Below, piece after piece: positions 46,832-56,992 of a stretch of 64,000 bases of DNA. The stretch's first letter is position 1. Each line of letters begins with the position of its first letter. The position numbers and the translations under genes are program-made. The notes under the pieces were generated by a model. It worked only from the letters and a program-made list of their open reading frames with translations. It made no database searches and was not told where the DNA came from. This DNA comes from Herpetosiphonaceae bacterium (GTDB taxonomy: Bacteria; Chloroflexota; Chloroflexia; Chloroflexales; Kallotenuaceae), in contig JACDGP010000003.1 in assembly GCA_013821605.1 (NCBI GenBank), positions 36,772 to 100,771 of the forward strand, read 5' to 3'.

Positions 46832-48505
46832 ATGACCGACAATCGACAAAGCAAGCTGATTACCAAGGGTGTGCAGCGTAGTCCGAACCGGGCGATGTTG
46901 CGGGCGGTGGGGTTTGGGGATGGTGATTGGGACAAGCCAATCGTAGGCGTGGCCAATGGCTATAGCACGATTACGCCGTGCAACGCGGGTTTGAATGTGT
47001 TGGCGGAACGAGCGCAGGCCGCGCTGCGGGGTGCCGGGGCGATGCCGCAGATTTTTGGAACGATTACGGTGGCCGATGGGATCTCGATGGGTACCGAAGG
47101 CATGAAATATTCGCTGGTATCGCGCGAGGTCATCGCTGATGCGATCGAGACGGCGTGTAAAGGCCAGTGTATGGACGGCGTGATCGCGATTGGTGGTTGC
47201 GACAAGAACATGCCGGGCGCTATGATCGCACTAGCGCGCATGAATATTCCGGCAATCTTCGTGTATGGTGGGACGATCAAGCCGGGTCACGTAGATGGTC
47301 GTGACCTGACGGTTGTTAGCGTTTTTGAGGCCGTCGGGCAGCATAGCGCAGGCAAGATCGATGCTGCTGAGCTGCGTGAGGTGGAGTGCCATGCCTGTCC
47401 AGGGGTCGGATCATGTGGTGGCATGTATACCGCCAATACGATGTCTTCAGCGATTGAGGCTATGGGCATGAGCTTGCCATATTCTTCGACGATGGCAGCG
47501 GAGGATGCAGAGAAGGCCGATAGTGCTGCTCGGTCAGCGGAGGTGCTGGCACAGGCGATTCACAAGCAAATTTTGCCACGCCAGTTGTTGACCCGCGAAG
47601 CGTTTGAGAATGCGATCACGGTCGTGATGGCAGTCGGAGGCTCGACAAATGCCGTGTTGCATTTGCTGGCAATCGCACATGCTGCGGAGGTTCCACTAAC
47701 GATCGACGATTTCGAAGAAATTCGCGGGCGCGTGCCGGTCTTGTGCGACCTCAAGCCGTCGGGGCGCTATGTCGCGACCGATCTGCATCGCGCGGGAGGC
47801 ATTCCCCAGGTGATGAAGATGCTGTTAGCACATGACTTGTTGCACGGAGATGCTCTGACGATCAGCGGCGAAACGCTGGCCGAGGTGCTACATGATGTGC
47901 CTCCGACGCCCCACATCGACCAGGATGTGATTCATCAGTGGGAGCAACCGGTCTATGAGCACGGCCATCTGGCGATCCTGAAAGGCAATCTGGCGACTGA
48001 GGGTGCTGTTGCCAAGATTACGGGCATCAAGCAGGCGCGTATTACCGGCCCGGCCCGCGTTTTCGAGACCGAGGAAAGCTGCTTGAATGCGATCTTATTG
48101 GGTGAAATCCAGCCCGGCGATATTCTGGTGATTCGCTATGAGGGCCCCAAAGGTGGCCCGGGCATGCGCGAGATGTTGGCCCCGACGTCAGCTTTGATTG
48201 GGGCCGGGCTGGGGGATAGTGTCGGCTTGATTACCGATGGCCGTTTTTCGGGCGGCACCTATGGCATGGTCGTCGGCCATGTAGCACCTGAGGCTGCCGT
48301 CGGTGGAACGATCGCGCTGGTCGAAGAAGGTGACGCGATCACGATTGATGCCGACCAGCGGCTGTTGCAACTCAACGTAGATGATGGCGAGCTTGTGCAG
48401 CGTCGTAGCCAGTGGCAACCACGTCCGATGCAATATACCCGCGGCGTGCTAGCGAAGTATGCCAAATTGGTGGGTACCAGCAGTTTAGGAGCAGTAACAG
48501 ATTAG
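46832..48505 (+). CDS. ilvD: dihydroxy-acid dehydratase
   Basis: Dehydrates dihydroxy acids in valine, leucine and isoleucine synthesis using an Fe-S cluster. The 557-residue protein shows [11 protein letters not shown] with a cluster cysteine, [29 protein letters not shown], and [19 protein letters not shown] with [15 protein letters not shown] near the end. CNAG near the start gives the first cysteine. Start ATG 46832 has GGAG about eight bases upstream; an open frame further up overlaps the uvrA promoter region. hutH follows after 24 bases. Confidence 0.95.
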   Translation: MTDNRQSKLITKGVQRSPNRAMLRAVGFGDGDWDKPIVGVANGYSTITPCNAGLNVLAERAQAALRGAGAMPQIFGTITVADGISMGTEGMKYSLVSREVIADAIETACKGQCMDGVIAIGGCDKNMPGAMIALARMNIPAIFVYGGTIKPGHVDGRDLTVVSVFEAVGQHSAGKIDAAELREVECHACPGVGSCGGMYTANTMSSAIEAMGMSLPYSSTMAAEDAEKADSAARSAEVLAQAIHKQILPRQLLTREAFENAITVVMAVGGSTNAVLHLLAIAHAAEVPLTIDDFEEIRGRVPVLCDLKPSGRYVATDLHRAGGIPQVMKMLLAHDLLHGDALTISGETLAEVLHDVPPTPHIDQDVIHQWEQPVYEHGHLAILKGNLATEGAVAKITGIKQARITGPARVFETEESCLNAILLGEIQPGDILVIRYEGPKGGPGMREMLAPTSALIGAGLGDSVGLITDGRFSGGTYGMVVGHVAPEAAVGGTIALVEEGDAITIDADQRLLQLNVDDGELVQRRSQWQPRPMQYTRGVLAKYAKLVGTSSLGAVTD

Positions 48506-48529
48506 AAGCGGACACGAAGGAGCCTCCCT

Positions 48530-50131
48530 ATGCAGACAGTGATGATCAACGGCGATCATCTGGATATACCAACGGTGGTTGCAGTCGCACGAGCAGCGGA
48601 CGTACGGGTGGCCATTGCTCCTGAAGCGCGCGCGAGAATGCAGCGCTCGCGGGCGGCGGTGGAGCAATTTGTGCGTGATGGCGCAGTGGTATATGGGATT
48701 ACAACCGGCTTTGGTAAATTTCAAGACCAGGTCATTTCGCCAGGCGATGTCGAGCAGCTCCAACGCAATATCGTTATGAGTCATGCGGTCGGCACGGGGC
48801 CTTTGCTGCAAGCCGAGGTGGTGCGGGCCATGTTGTTGATCCGGGCGAACACGCTGGCCAAAGGCATATCTGGCATTCGCCCTGAAGTGGTTGATTTACT
48901 GCTGGCTTTACTGGAGCATGAGATTGCTCCCAGCGTGCCGGCACAAGGATCACTGGGCTCGTCGGGCGACTTGGCACCCCTGGCGCACATTGCCCTGGTC
49001 TTGATCGGCTTGGGTGAAGCCGAGTTGGATGGGCAACGCTTAGACGGGTTGAGCGCGCTCAGGCGGGCTGAACTCGCGCCGGTGGTATTGCAAGCCAAAG
49101 AAGGGTTAGCACTCACCAACGGCACCGCACTGATGGCCGGGCTGGGAGCGCTCACCACCTATGATGCCGATGTGCTGTGTCGCACCGCCGACGTCGCAGC
49201 AGCTATGTCGCTCGAAGCGATGGCCGGGGTCTTGGCGGCCTTCGATCCACGCATTCATGCGGTACGTCCGCATCCCCGTCAGATTGAGTGCGCAGCCTGG
49301 ATGCGGACCATCCTGCAAGATAGCGGCTTCGTGTGCCAGGAGCCAGGGGCAGGCGGCGTCTGTGTCACACCCTTTAAAGTGCAGGATGCATATTCACTGC
49401 GCTGTGTGCCGCAAGTACACGGCGCGATCCGCGATACCGTGGCCTATGCCGATTGGGCTATTACCATCGAATTGAATAGCGCGACCGACAATCCGTTGAT
49501 CTTTGTTGACGATGAAGGCCGAGCAGAGGCGATCTCGGGTGGCAATTTTCATGGCGAGCCACTGGCATTGGCGCTTGACTACCTGGCACTCGGTTTAACC
49601 GAATTGGCGAATATAAGTGAGCGACGATTGGCACGCTTACTCGATCCCGCGCGCAATGCCGGCTTGTTACCACCCTTTTTGATCGATCAAGGTGGCCTCA
49701 ACTCGGGCTTAATGCTGTTGCAATATACTGCTGCGGCCCTGGCTTCGGAAAACAAGGTGCTGGCGCATCCAGCATCGGCTGATACCATTCCGACCTCAGG
49801 TGGTCAGGAGGATCACAACAGCATGGGGGCCACTGCTGCCCGGCAAGCCCACCAGATTCTGCAGCATGGGCAAACGGTGGTCGCCTGCGAGCTCATCGCT
49901 GCGGCCCAAGCCATTGATCTGCGTCGCCGCAGCCTTGGCTCGGGCGCACAGCTCGGGCGTGGTACTACGGCAGCACACGCGCTCATTCGTCAGCATGTCC
50001 CTTTCCTTGAACGGGATGCTGTGCTCGCTCCGTATATTGAGGCAGTCCGGCAATTAGTCGCACGTGGGGCAGTATGCGCGGTAGTCGAGGAGCGCGTGCA
50101 CATGCCCCGTGCTGTCGCTACGCCGCTCTAA
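48530..50131 (+). CDS. hutH: histidine ammonia-lyase family protein
   Basis: A 533-residue MIO enzyme, cytosolic, converting histidine to urocanate and ammonia if it is a true HutH. YGITTGFGKF, the MIO region GSLGSSGDLAPLAHIALVL (residues 141 on), ALTNGTALM, NSATDNPLIF and GGNFHGEPLALALDYL are all present, as is the QEDHNSMGATAA segment that favours histidine. The cofactor tripeptide is Ser144-Ser145-Gly146 instead of Ala-Ser-Gly. First-position variants are known in this family and should still cyclise. hutU and hutI are absent nearby; it follows ilvD by 24 bases. Confidence 0.88.
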   Translation: MQTVMINGDHLDIPTVVAVARAADVRVAIAPEARARMQRSRAAVEQFVRDGAVVYGITTGFGKFQDQVISPGDVEQLQRNIVMSHAVGTGPLLQAEVVRAMLLIRANTLAKGISGIRPEVVDLLLALLEHEIAPSVPAQGSLGSSGDLAPLAHIALVLIGLGEAELDGQRLDGLSALRRAELAPVVLQAKEGLALTNGTALMAGLGALTTYDADVLCRTADVAAAMSLEAMAGVLAAFDPRIHAVRPHPRQIECAAWMRTILQDSGFVCQEPGAGGVCVTPFKVQDAYSLRCVPQVHGAIRDTVAYADWAITIELNSATDNPLIFVDDEGRAEAISGGNFHGEPLALALDYLALGLTELANISERRLARLLDPARNAGLLPPFLIDQGGLNSGLMLLQYTAAALASENKVLAHPASADTIPTSGGQEDHNSMGATAARQAHQILQHGQTVVACELIAAAQAIDLRRRSLGSGAQLGRGTTAAHALIRQHVPFLERDAVLAPYIEAVRQLVARGAVCAVVEERVHMPRAVATPL

Positions 50132-50143
50132 CGCCGTGCAGGG

Positions 50144-50935
50144 TTATTGCATTGCCTGGTAGGTTGCGGTGCTGATTTGCTCGACCGTGCTGATGCCATA
50201 GTCCATTGACGGATTGGGATAGGTCAAGACGGCGATAGCATAGGCATGCCCGCCCTTCATGACAATCCCCATGCTATTAATACCCCAGCCCTCGCTATCG
50301 GGGTACCAGCCGTTCTTCAGGGCCACCGGTGAGTTACCTGTGCCGGCAGTGACGCCCCATGACTGTGACGAGTCGACGTCCTGCATGACTTGTAGCGCGT
50401 AGCCACAAAGGCGTTGTACTAGCATCATGCAATTACTGAGGCGGGCCATCAGGCGGGCCATATCCTGAGGGGTAGTGACGCTATTGCCCCATGCATTATT
50501 GTCCATGGAGGTATTGTAAATCCCGTTGCGGCTGAGGAAATCTTGGACACCGGGGGCATCGCCCACGCTATCATAGAGGACATTGGTCGCGTCGTTGTCG
50601 CTCCATTCGATCATTGCTTCGATCAGGTTCTGCTCGCGGTAGGTCACGCGTCGATCTTGACGCACGGCCCGGTCCAGTACAGCTAACATGATTGGGACCT
50701 TCGCAATACTATACATGGTGAACTGCTGGTTGCCTTGGAATGAGTACAAGTCATCTGTGTCCAGGCGATACACGGCGGCACCTACCAGTCCGCTCCGTTT
50801 ATTAGCAGTATTGGCGGCTGTAGATGATAATTGGCGCAAGGGACGGGCCGCACCGGCTGCCTTGACCGGCGTAGAGTATGTGGGAATGAGTACGGCAATC
50901 AGGAATAGCATTGGAAACAGGCGGCGCATTCGCAT
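50144..50935 (-). CDS. secreted serine hydrolase, class A beta-lactamase fold
   Basis: AAAGGA seven bases upstream supports ATG 50935, which begins a signal peptide (LFPMLFLIAVLIPTYSTPVKAAGA). The mature part has the SxxK motif at Ser76-Ile-Ala-Lys79, the SDN motif at 112-114 (EWSDNDATNVLYD) and a KNG triad near 207-209. The omega-loop glutamate of true class A beta-lactamases is not evident: the region reads NTSMDNNAWGNSVTTPQDMARLM. It is therefore more likely a penicillin-binding or other serine hydrolase than a resistance enzyme. It is convergent with hutH, 12 bases apart. Confidence 0.82.
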   Translation of the reverse strand: MRMRRLFPMLFLIAVLIPTYSTPVKAAGAARPLRQLSSTAANTANKRSGLVGAAVYRLDTDDLYSFQGNQQFTMYSIAKVPIMLAVLDRAVRQDRRVTYREQNLIEAMIEWSDNDATNVLYDSVGDAPGVQDFLSRNGIYNTSMDNNAWGNSVTTPQDMARLMARLSNCMMLVQRLCGYALQVMQDVDSSQSWGVTAGTGNSPVALKNGWYPDSEGWGINSMGIVMKGGHAYAIAVLTYPNPSMDYGISTVEQISTATYQAMQ

Positions 50936-51201
50936 TATTGGTCCTTTCATAGTTGATAACAGGTGTGAATTCCGATGTTCTGGGCGTCCTGCATGGCTGA
51001 AGTATGCAACACAATAACCTAAAAAATCTCGGCGAAGCATAGCACAAGTTTTGCTATCGAAATCAGGGCATCATTGCTTGACATGGTTGGCGCTTCCCCG
51101 TACACTAGCCATGCTAGAACGATGATGCTCCCGGAGGATCCGAATATCACCCACGACAACGAGTAGATTAATCTAGGTGATTACAAGCATTGAGGAAGCG
51201 G

Positions 51202-53241
51202 ATGAAGGCCCAAACGAAGCGAAGCTTGTTGCGGCATGTGCCGTTCGTAACGCTGATACTGATTGTGCTGGTAGCTTGTGGTGACGCGCCGAAAGTTACG
51301 TTAAGTGGCACGATCAAAAATGCTTATACCAATGCGCCGATTGAAGGCGTACAAGTGCGGATCGGTAAACAACCTGATGTGGTTACCGACGCTAAGGGGT
51401 ATTGGCATACTCAGGAGTGGACGACCAAAGACACGGTCACCGTGATGGGAACAGGTTACCAGTCGATCTCACTGCCGCTGGCCGAACGGCCCGATCTCCA
51501 AAAGCCCAAATCCTTAACCGTGACGTTGGACGTTCCATTACGACCAGATATGCTGAGTGGAGTGATTACGGACTCCTATGCTAATAAGCCCCTCGCTGGA
51601 GCCGTCGTAGCGGTGGTGGGATCGAGTGTGCTGTCGGCAACGACCGATATGAATGGCCACTATACCCTCGCCCAGGTGCCCGAAGCCTTCCAGATTGAGG
51701 TCCACGCACCCAATTATGAGGTGCAAAAGGCTGATATTCGGCAGTCGACCGAGCACAGTTTGGCCCTGCGCCCGGATGTGCTGGAAGGCGTCGTCAAGGA
51801 TAGGTATACCGAGCAGCCGGTGGCCGGAGTTAAAGTTGAGTTGGGCGATGCTCAGATCACGACCGATGGGCAGGGCAAATACCGCTTGATGAACGCGCCG
51901 TCAAGTGGTCAAGTAAGCTTCAGCCGCGACGGCTATGATAAGGTGACCCAGCCGTTTACCAAGACGACCAGCCTTAGTGCCGTGCTGCGTCCGAATGTGA
52001 TCAATGGTGTGGTTACCGACGCCCAAAGTGGCAAGGTGCTGTCGGATACGGAGGTAATGGCGGCTACGACCATGACCGGTACGGCGGTCACGGCGACGCG
52101 GTCAGACAAAGACGGTCACTTTGTGTTATCGAAGGTCCCGGATGGCGCGTATCTACGGGCCTTATTGCCGGGCTACCGCCGGGGTGATGCCCAGGTGACG
52201 GCAGGCGGCTTGAAAGACGGCTTTAAGCTCCAGCCAATCGCTGCGAAGGCACTGTATATTAAAACGATCGTCGCCGCTCGCAAAAAGAATGTTACGGATT
52301 ATTTCGATCTGATCGATAAAACCGAGCTAAATGCAGTCGTGCTGGACCTTAAGTCCGATAATCTCGAAGATCTTGGTCTGATCTATTACGATTCAAAACT
52401 GCCCATCGTCAAGGAGCTCAAAAGCTCTGCCGATATTATGGATCTGCCGTGGATTTTGGCTGAAGCCAAGAAGCGCCATATCTATACCATTGCCCGTATC
52501 CATACCTTCTCGCATGACAATCAGTTGGTTAATGTGCGGCCCGACTGGTATGTACAGAAGAATGGTAAGCCCTATTATGCCTCGTTCGGCGTAGCATGGC
52601 TCGATGCCTACGACGAGCGGGTATGGGATTACAATATCGCGCTCGGGGTTGAGGCGATCCAGATGGGTTTTGACGAGATCAACTTTGACTATATCCGCTT
52701 CCCCAGTGATGGTGATCTGACGGGTACCGTGTTTAAAGGACCCCGTGATCATAAAAACCATCCTGAGGAGATGTACAACACCATCGGGCGCTTCCTCCAA
52801 CGGGCGCAAAAGGCCGTCAACGGGGTAGGCGGTTATGTTAGTGGCGACGTCTTTGGCTATGCGGCCTGGGAGCCACAGCCAGTGATCGGCCAGAATCTGC
52901 ATGTGATGGGCCAGTACTTGGATTATGTTTGTCCCATGGTGTATCCATCGCACTTTTTGCAGCACGAGATGAATTTCGATGATTCATCGACGCATCCGTA
53001 CGAAATCGTTGATAAGTCGATGAAACTGGTGCATAATCAACTCGATGGACCCGCCAGCCGTGCCCGAGTGCGGCCCTGGCTCCAGGATTTCACTTTAATC
53101 TATCGCCAGCCGATCATTCGCTACGGTGCGAAAGAGGTCCGGGCGCAAATCAATGCGTCGGACGACAACCATACTAGTGGCTGGGCCTTGTGGGATTCGG
53201 ATAATGTATATACTGCTGAGGCCTTGAAGCCCAAGCAGTAA
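51202..53241 (+). CDS. lipoprotein with carboxypeptidase-regulatory-like repeats and DUF4015 glycosidase-like domain
   Basis: A lipoprotein signal (VTLILIVLVACGD) is followed by four Ig-like carboxypeptidase regulatory repeats of about 80 residues, each with a (S/E/N)G(V/T)(I/V)...(Y/Q)...P(I/L/V)(E/A)G core: SGTIKNAYTNAPIEGV, SGVITDSYANKPLAGA, EGVVKDRYTEQPVAGV and NGVVTDAQSGKVLSDT. The C-terminal 330 residues are a DUF4015 putative glycosyl hydrolase barrel (TELNAVVLDLKSDNLEDLG, IARIHTFSHDNQL, WLDAYDERVWDYNI, FDEINFDYIRFPSDGDL, DYVCPMVYPSHF). It is anchored at the cell surface, possibly acting on polysaccharide. ATG 51202 is preferred over TTG 51190 because of AGGAAG, though the spacing is tight. 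Confidence 0.85.
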   Translation: MKAQTKRSLLRHVPFVTLILIVLVACGDAPKVTLSGTIKNAYTNAPIEGVQVRIGKQPDVVTDAKGYWHTQEWTTKDTVTVMGTGYQSISLPLAERPDLQKPKSLTVTLDVPLRPDMLSGVITDSYANKPLAGAVVAVVGSSVLSATTDMNGHYTLAQVPEAFQIEVHAPNYEVQKADIRQSTEHSLALRPDVLEGVVKDRYTEQPVAGVKVELGDAQITTDGQGKYRLMNAPSSGQVSFSRDGYDKVTQPFTKTTSLSAVLRPNVINGVVTDAQSGKVLSDTEVMAATTMTGTAVTATRSDKDGHFVLSKVPDGAYLRALLPGYRRGDAQVTAGGLKDGFKLQPIAAKALYIKTIVAARKKNVTDYFDLIDKTELNAVVLDLKSDNLEDLGLIYYDSKLPIVKELKSSADIMDLPWILAEAKKRHIYTIARIHTFSHDNQLVNVRPDWYVQKNGKPYYASFGVAWLDAYDERVWDYNIALGVEAIQMGFDEINFDYIRFPSDGDLTGTVFKGPRDHKNHPEEMYNTIGRFLQRAQKAVNGVGGYVSGDVFGYAAWEPQPVIGQNLHVMGQYLDYVCPMVYPSHFLQHEMNFDDSSTHPYEIVDKSMKLVHNQLDGPASRARVRPWLQDFTLIYRQPIIRYGAKEVRAQINASDDNHTSGWALWDSDNVYTAEALKPKQ

Positions 53242-53281
53242 CAGCGCCGCTCGTTCGCATGCGTGGGAGTTGGAGTTGACG

Positions 53282-55528
53282 ATGGTGCGCTCCTGGTTAC
53301 TCCTATCACTCGTGGGTGTGTGGGCCGTCTCAGGCTGGCTAGAGATGGTCCCATCCACAGTCCCCCAGGTCCAGTCGGCGCGCTGGGTACAGTCTGAACT
53401 TGATGACTGGCTGCCCGGAACATTCACCAATACGTATGTTGAAGGCTCGGTGTTGCGCCTACAGCCAGGCCAGCTAAGCGGTGCGTACCAGTCGGCACCC
53501 TTCCGGACAGCGTTTCCCTTCAACGGTGCAGTGGTTGAAACGGTAGTCCATGCGACTGTGACGCAAACACTGACGGTGGAAGTGCGTGGGAGCCTGGATG
53601 GACAGCAATGGCTAGCGTGGCAGCCCTTTGAGCGCGCAGCAGATGCGAATGAGCGCACACTCGGGCGTTTTTTAGCTTTTCAACCCTTCACGATGTGGCT
53701 GCAGTACCGCATACGGTTTGGTGCGAGCGCCGACTCGCCTGAGTTTGACGAGATCGCCATAACGTATATAAGCAGTGTGGCGGGTCCTGCACTCGTCGAT
53801 CTGAAAGCACGTCCGAACTGGTCGGGTCCGCCCACCCTTACGCCCCCTCCCGATGTCATCTCACGCAATGATTGGAGTGGGGGTGGGCTGCCGGCGGTCG
53901 CTGAGCACCAGCAGCCCCAACGAATTGAGATCAGTCAGGTGCAAGTTCCGGCTGAAGATGCCAATAGTGCCGCAACCATGCGGGCATTGCAGTGGGCGGC
54001 CACGAACCTCTATGGGCAGACGGACCTACCTTTTCATTATCTGGTAAATGCACGTGGCACAGTGTTTGAGGGGCAGTCGAGTGCCGATGTACGGTTAAGC
54101 GTAGGCGAGCCGGGGATCGTACGGATTGGACTGTTGACCGACGTTGAGCATGCGGGCATGAGTGAGGTCTTAGACCAACATCTTACCGGGCTCTTGGCAT
54201 GGCTTAGTGAGGCGTACCACATCAGCAGTACGGCAATGAGTGCGGCACAGGATGCGCCGCTCAGGTTGCAAGAGCGCCTCAGTGAGTATCATGCCGCTGC
54301 GGAACACATGACTGTGCACTGGCAGCGCTTTTTCCCAGAGGGTAGCCCAGGGAACGGTCTGGAACGGCTCGTGCTGCTGAATAGCGAAGAGCGCGATGCT
54401 TATGTGACGTTGATCGGATATACCAGCAACAGCCAGCAGCGGCATTCGCTGGTCGTACCACATCAGCAACGGCTTGAATTAACGCTCAACATGGTGTTTC
54501 CAGGAGTCGATGTGCTCGGCCTCCAAGTGCTCGCTGACCAGCCACTGGTAGCCGAGCGAACACAGCTTGTGAAACACGAAGCCTTGAGTAGTAGCGGGCT
54601 CGCCACGCCGCTGCGTACCTGGTATTTTGCGACCGGTGACACCACCGATGGTACGCAAACATACCTCCTGGTTATTAATCCTACAACGACAGTCTCCACA
54701 GCCGAATTAACCTTTTACCCCGAAGACAGCGTCCCGCTCACAAAAACCATTGCGCTGGCCCCGGAGGTGCGGAGCACGATCTCGCTGAATGATCTGTTGC
54801 CTAATGAGCGCTTTGCTTGGAAGCTGAATGCGACGCAACCGGTTGTAGCGGAGCGTTCGATCTTTACCGCCACCGGCGCTGCAAGCCTGGGCATGGGGCT
54901 GGAGCAGTTGAGCCGCCGCTGGCTGTTTGCCGAAGGAACCACGACCAACGGCTATACCACCACGTTACATTTCTTGAACCCCTGGCCGCAACGGGTTGCC
55001 ATTAGCGTGCAGGTCTTGACTGAAGATGGGACGACGGTTAGCCGGCGGTATGCTGTAACAGGGTTGGCTCCACTGGTGCTATCGATCAACGAGATCGCAC
55101 CGGATGTGCCATTTGCGCTGGATATTCAGGCTGAGCGCCCGCTTGCTACTGAGCGCGAAATCGTCTTCGGCAATGGGCGAGCCACAACGATTGGGCGTGG
55201 AGCCGTCACCCCGCAAACGCGTTGGATTTTTGCCGAAGGCTCAACCGCTGCCCCTGCAGAACAGTTTTTGCTGGTCGCCAACCCTGCTCCCGTGCCAGTC
55301 TCACTCGATGTGAGCTATACGTTGGCCAATGGGAGCGTGCGCCATCATAGCCGTACCATGCCGGGTACAGCGCGGTTAACGATTGCGGTGGCGAGTGATG
55401 TTCCGAATCAACAGGTGGTTAGCATCACGATTATTGCTAGCCGACCAATCGTCGCCGAGCGCTCGCTGTATCTCCATAACGATGGCGAGATCGGTGGTGA
55501 GACGACGCTTGGAACCGGTGCCCCGTAA
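53282..55528 (+). CDS. secreted protein with degenerate PGRP/amidase-like domain and four C-terminal beta repeats
   Basis: GGAG six bases before ATG 53282; the N-terminus is a signal peptide (SWLLLSLVGVWAVSGW). Residues about 40-165 look like a beta-sandwich. Residues about 192-320 align in pattern with peptidoglycan recognition/amidase_2 domains (VISRNDWSGGG ... FHYLVNARGTVFEGQ ... VRIGLL ... LTGLLAWLSEAYHI), but the metal-binding histidines of the IIHHT and GYN-H regions are missing, so it should be inactive. The rest consists of four repeats of 90-100 residues, three with (T/R)W(Y/L/I)FA(T/E)G at the start and (P)(V/L)(V/A)(A/T)ER near the end, similar to DUF5719. It is likely a cell-surface binding protein. 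It follows the DUF4015 lipoprotein gene by 40 bases. Confidence 0.75.
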   Translation: MVRSWLLLSLVGVWAVSGWLEMVPSTVPQVQSARWVQSELDDWLPGTFTNTYVEGSVLRLQPGQLSGAYQSAPFRTAFPFNGAVVETVVHATVTQTLTVEVRGSLDGQQWLAWQPFERAADANERTLGRFLAFQPFTMWLQYRIRFGASADSPEFDEIAITYISSVAGPALVDLKARPNWSGPPTLTPPPDVISRNDWSGGGLPAVAEHQQPQRIEISQVQVPAEDANSAATMRALQWAATNLYGQTDLPFHYLVNARGTVFEGQSSADVRLSVGEPGIVRIGLLTDVEHAGMSEVLDQHLTGLLAWLSEAYHISSTAMSAAQDAPLRLQERLSEYHAAAEHMTVHWQRFFPEGSPGNGLERLVLLNSEERDAYVTLIGYTSNSQQRHSLVVPHQQRLELTLNMVFPGVDVLGLQVLADQPLVAERTQLVKHEALSSSGLATPLRTWYFATGDTTDGTQTYLLVINPTTTVSTAELTFYPEDSVPLTKTIALAPEVRSTISLNDLLPNERFAWKLNATQPVVAERSIFTATGAASLGMGLEQLSRRWLFAEGTTTNGYTTTLHFLNPWPQRVAISVQVLTEDGTTVSRRYAVTGLAPLVLSINEIAPDVPFALDIQAERPLATEREIVFGNGRATTIGRGAVTPQTRWIFAEGSTAAPAEQFLLVANPAPVPVSLDVSYTLANGSVRHHSRTMPGTARLTIAVASDVPNQQVVSITIIASRPIVAERSLYLHNDGEIGGETTLGTGAP

Positions 55529-55581
55529 CCATAGTATTGGGCACAAACGGTTTGAAATTCAGAGCTTTGAGGAGAGATTAC

Positions 55582-56973
55582 GTGGCAGATTTTCGAACAG
55601 AAAAAGACTCAATGGGCGAGCTGCAGGTGCCGGCGGATGCGCTGTATGGTGCTCAAACCCAACGCGCTGTACAGAACTTCCCAATTTCTGATCTCCGCTT
55701 CCCACGCGCTTTTATTCAGGCGATGGGCTTGATCAAAAAGGCAGCAGCGGAAACGAATCGTGAGATGGGCGAGCTCGATCAACGTCGTGGTCAAGCAATC
55801 CTGCAGGCGATTGAAGAAGTGATCGATGGCCGGCTAGACCGTCACTTCGTGCTTGATATCTTCCAAACCGGTAGTGGCACTTCGACCAACATGAATGCCA
55901 ACGAGGTTATCGCCAATCGTGCGAATCAGCTGGTTGAGGGGGCGCACGATATTCATCCCAACGACCATGTCAATATGGGCCAGTCTTCCAACGATGTCAT
56001 CCCAACGGCTATGCATGTCGCGGCGCGGGTGTCCATTGAGCATGATCTGCTGCCTGCGCTCGCGCGGCTGGCGGCGGCGCTCGAAGCCAAGGCCCACGAG
56101 TTCGACGATATTGTGAAATCGGGGCGGACGCATTTGATGGATGCAACGCCAGTGCGATTGGGCCAGGAGTTCAGCGGTTGGGCGAGCCAGGTACAGCATA
56201 GTATCCGTCGTATTGAGCATGCTTCCGAGGATCTGGCTGAACTGGCGCTGGGAGGCACGGCGGTGGGCACCGGCACGAACCAACTACCGGAATTTTCACA
56301 GGCGGCAATACAGCGCATCTCCTCATACACCGGCGTTAGCTTCCGCGAGGCCGAGAATCATTTCGAGGCGCAGGGGGCCAAAGATGCTTATGTGGGAGCG
56401 TCCGGGGCACTCAATACACTGGCCGTAGCGTTACTTAAGATTGCCAACGATATTCGCTGGTTAGCTTCAGGTCCGACTTCCGGGTTGAGCGAAATCTTTC
56501 TGCCGGCGATTCAACCGGGCTCATCAATCATGCCCGGCAAAGTTAACCCCGTCATGTGCGAAGCGCTGATGATGGTGTGTGCGCAGGTAATGGGCAATCA
56601 TGTGGCCGTGATGATCGGTGGCCAGCATGGTAATTTCGAGCTTAATGTGATGATGCCGGTGATGACGCACAACTTGCTCCAAGCGATCAGTATTCTCGCG
56701 ACGGGCTGCGACGCCTTTCGTCAGAACGCCGTTGAGGGCATCAAGGCTAATCGGCAGCGCTGTCAAGAACTGCTGGAAAAGAACCCGTCGATTGCGACGG
56801 CTTTGAACACTTCGATCGGCTATGATGCAGCGGCGAAGGTGGCCAAGGAGGCCGCGGCCAATAACGAATCGGTTCGCGATGTCGTAAAGCGGCAGGCTTT
56901 GCTGTCGGACGAACAGCTCGATCACGTGCTGAATGTGCGCGACATGACCGAGCCGGGTATTCCTGGACGGTAG
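55582..56973 (+). CDS. fumC: fumarate hydratase, class II
   Basis: Interconverts fumarate and malate in the citric acid cycle. The 463-residue protein has the class II motifs: GELQVPADALYGAQTQRAVQNFPIS at the start, GSGTSTNMNANEV, HPNDHVNMGQSSNDV with the substrate-binding TNMN/SSND parts, GRTHLMDATPV, and the signature GSSIMPGKVNPV. The start is GTG 55582, seven bases after GAGGAG; earlier codons in the frame precede this site. A 12-base-pair hairpin follows. Confidence 0.95.
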   Translation: MADFRTEKDSMGELQVPADALYGAQTQRAVQNFPISDLRFPRAFIQAMGLIKKAAAETNREMGELDQRRGQAILQAIEEVIDGRLDRHFVLDIFQTGSGTSTNMNANEVIANRANQLVEGAHDIHPNDHVNMGQSSNDVIPTAMHVAARVSIEHDLLPALARLAAALEAKAHEFDDIVKSGRTHLMDATPVRLGQEFSGWASQVQHSIRRIEHASEDLAELALGGTAVGTGTNQLPEFSQAAIQRISSYTGVSFREAENHFEAQGAKDAYVGASGALNTLAVALLKIANDIRWLASGPTSGLSEIFLPAIQPGSSIMPGKVNPVMCEALMMVCAQVMGNHVAVMIGGQHGNFELNVMMPVMTHNLLQAISILATGCDAFRQNAVEGIKANRQRCQELLEKNPSIATALNTSIGYDAAAKVAKEAAANNESVRDVVKRQALLSDEQLDHVLNVRDMTEPGIPGR

Positions 56974-56992
56974 GAACAGTGCCGCAATACGA

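Noticed and set aside
50144..50935. Antibiotic resistance beta-lactamase
   Set aside because: The omega-loop glutamate needed for hydrolysis is not evident.
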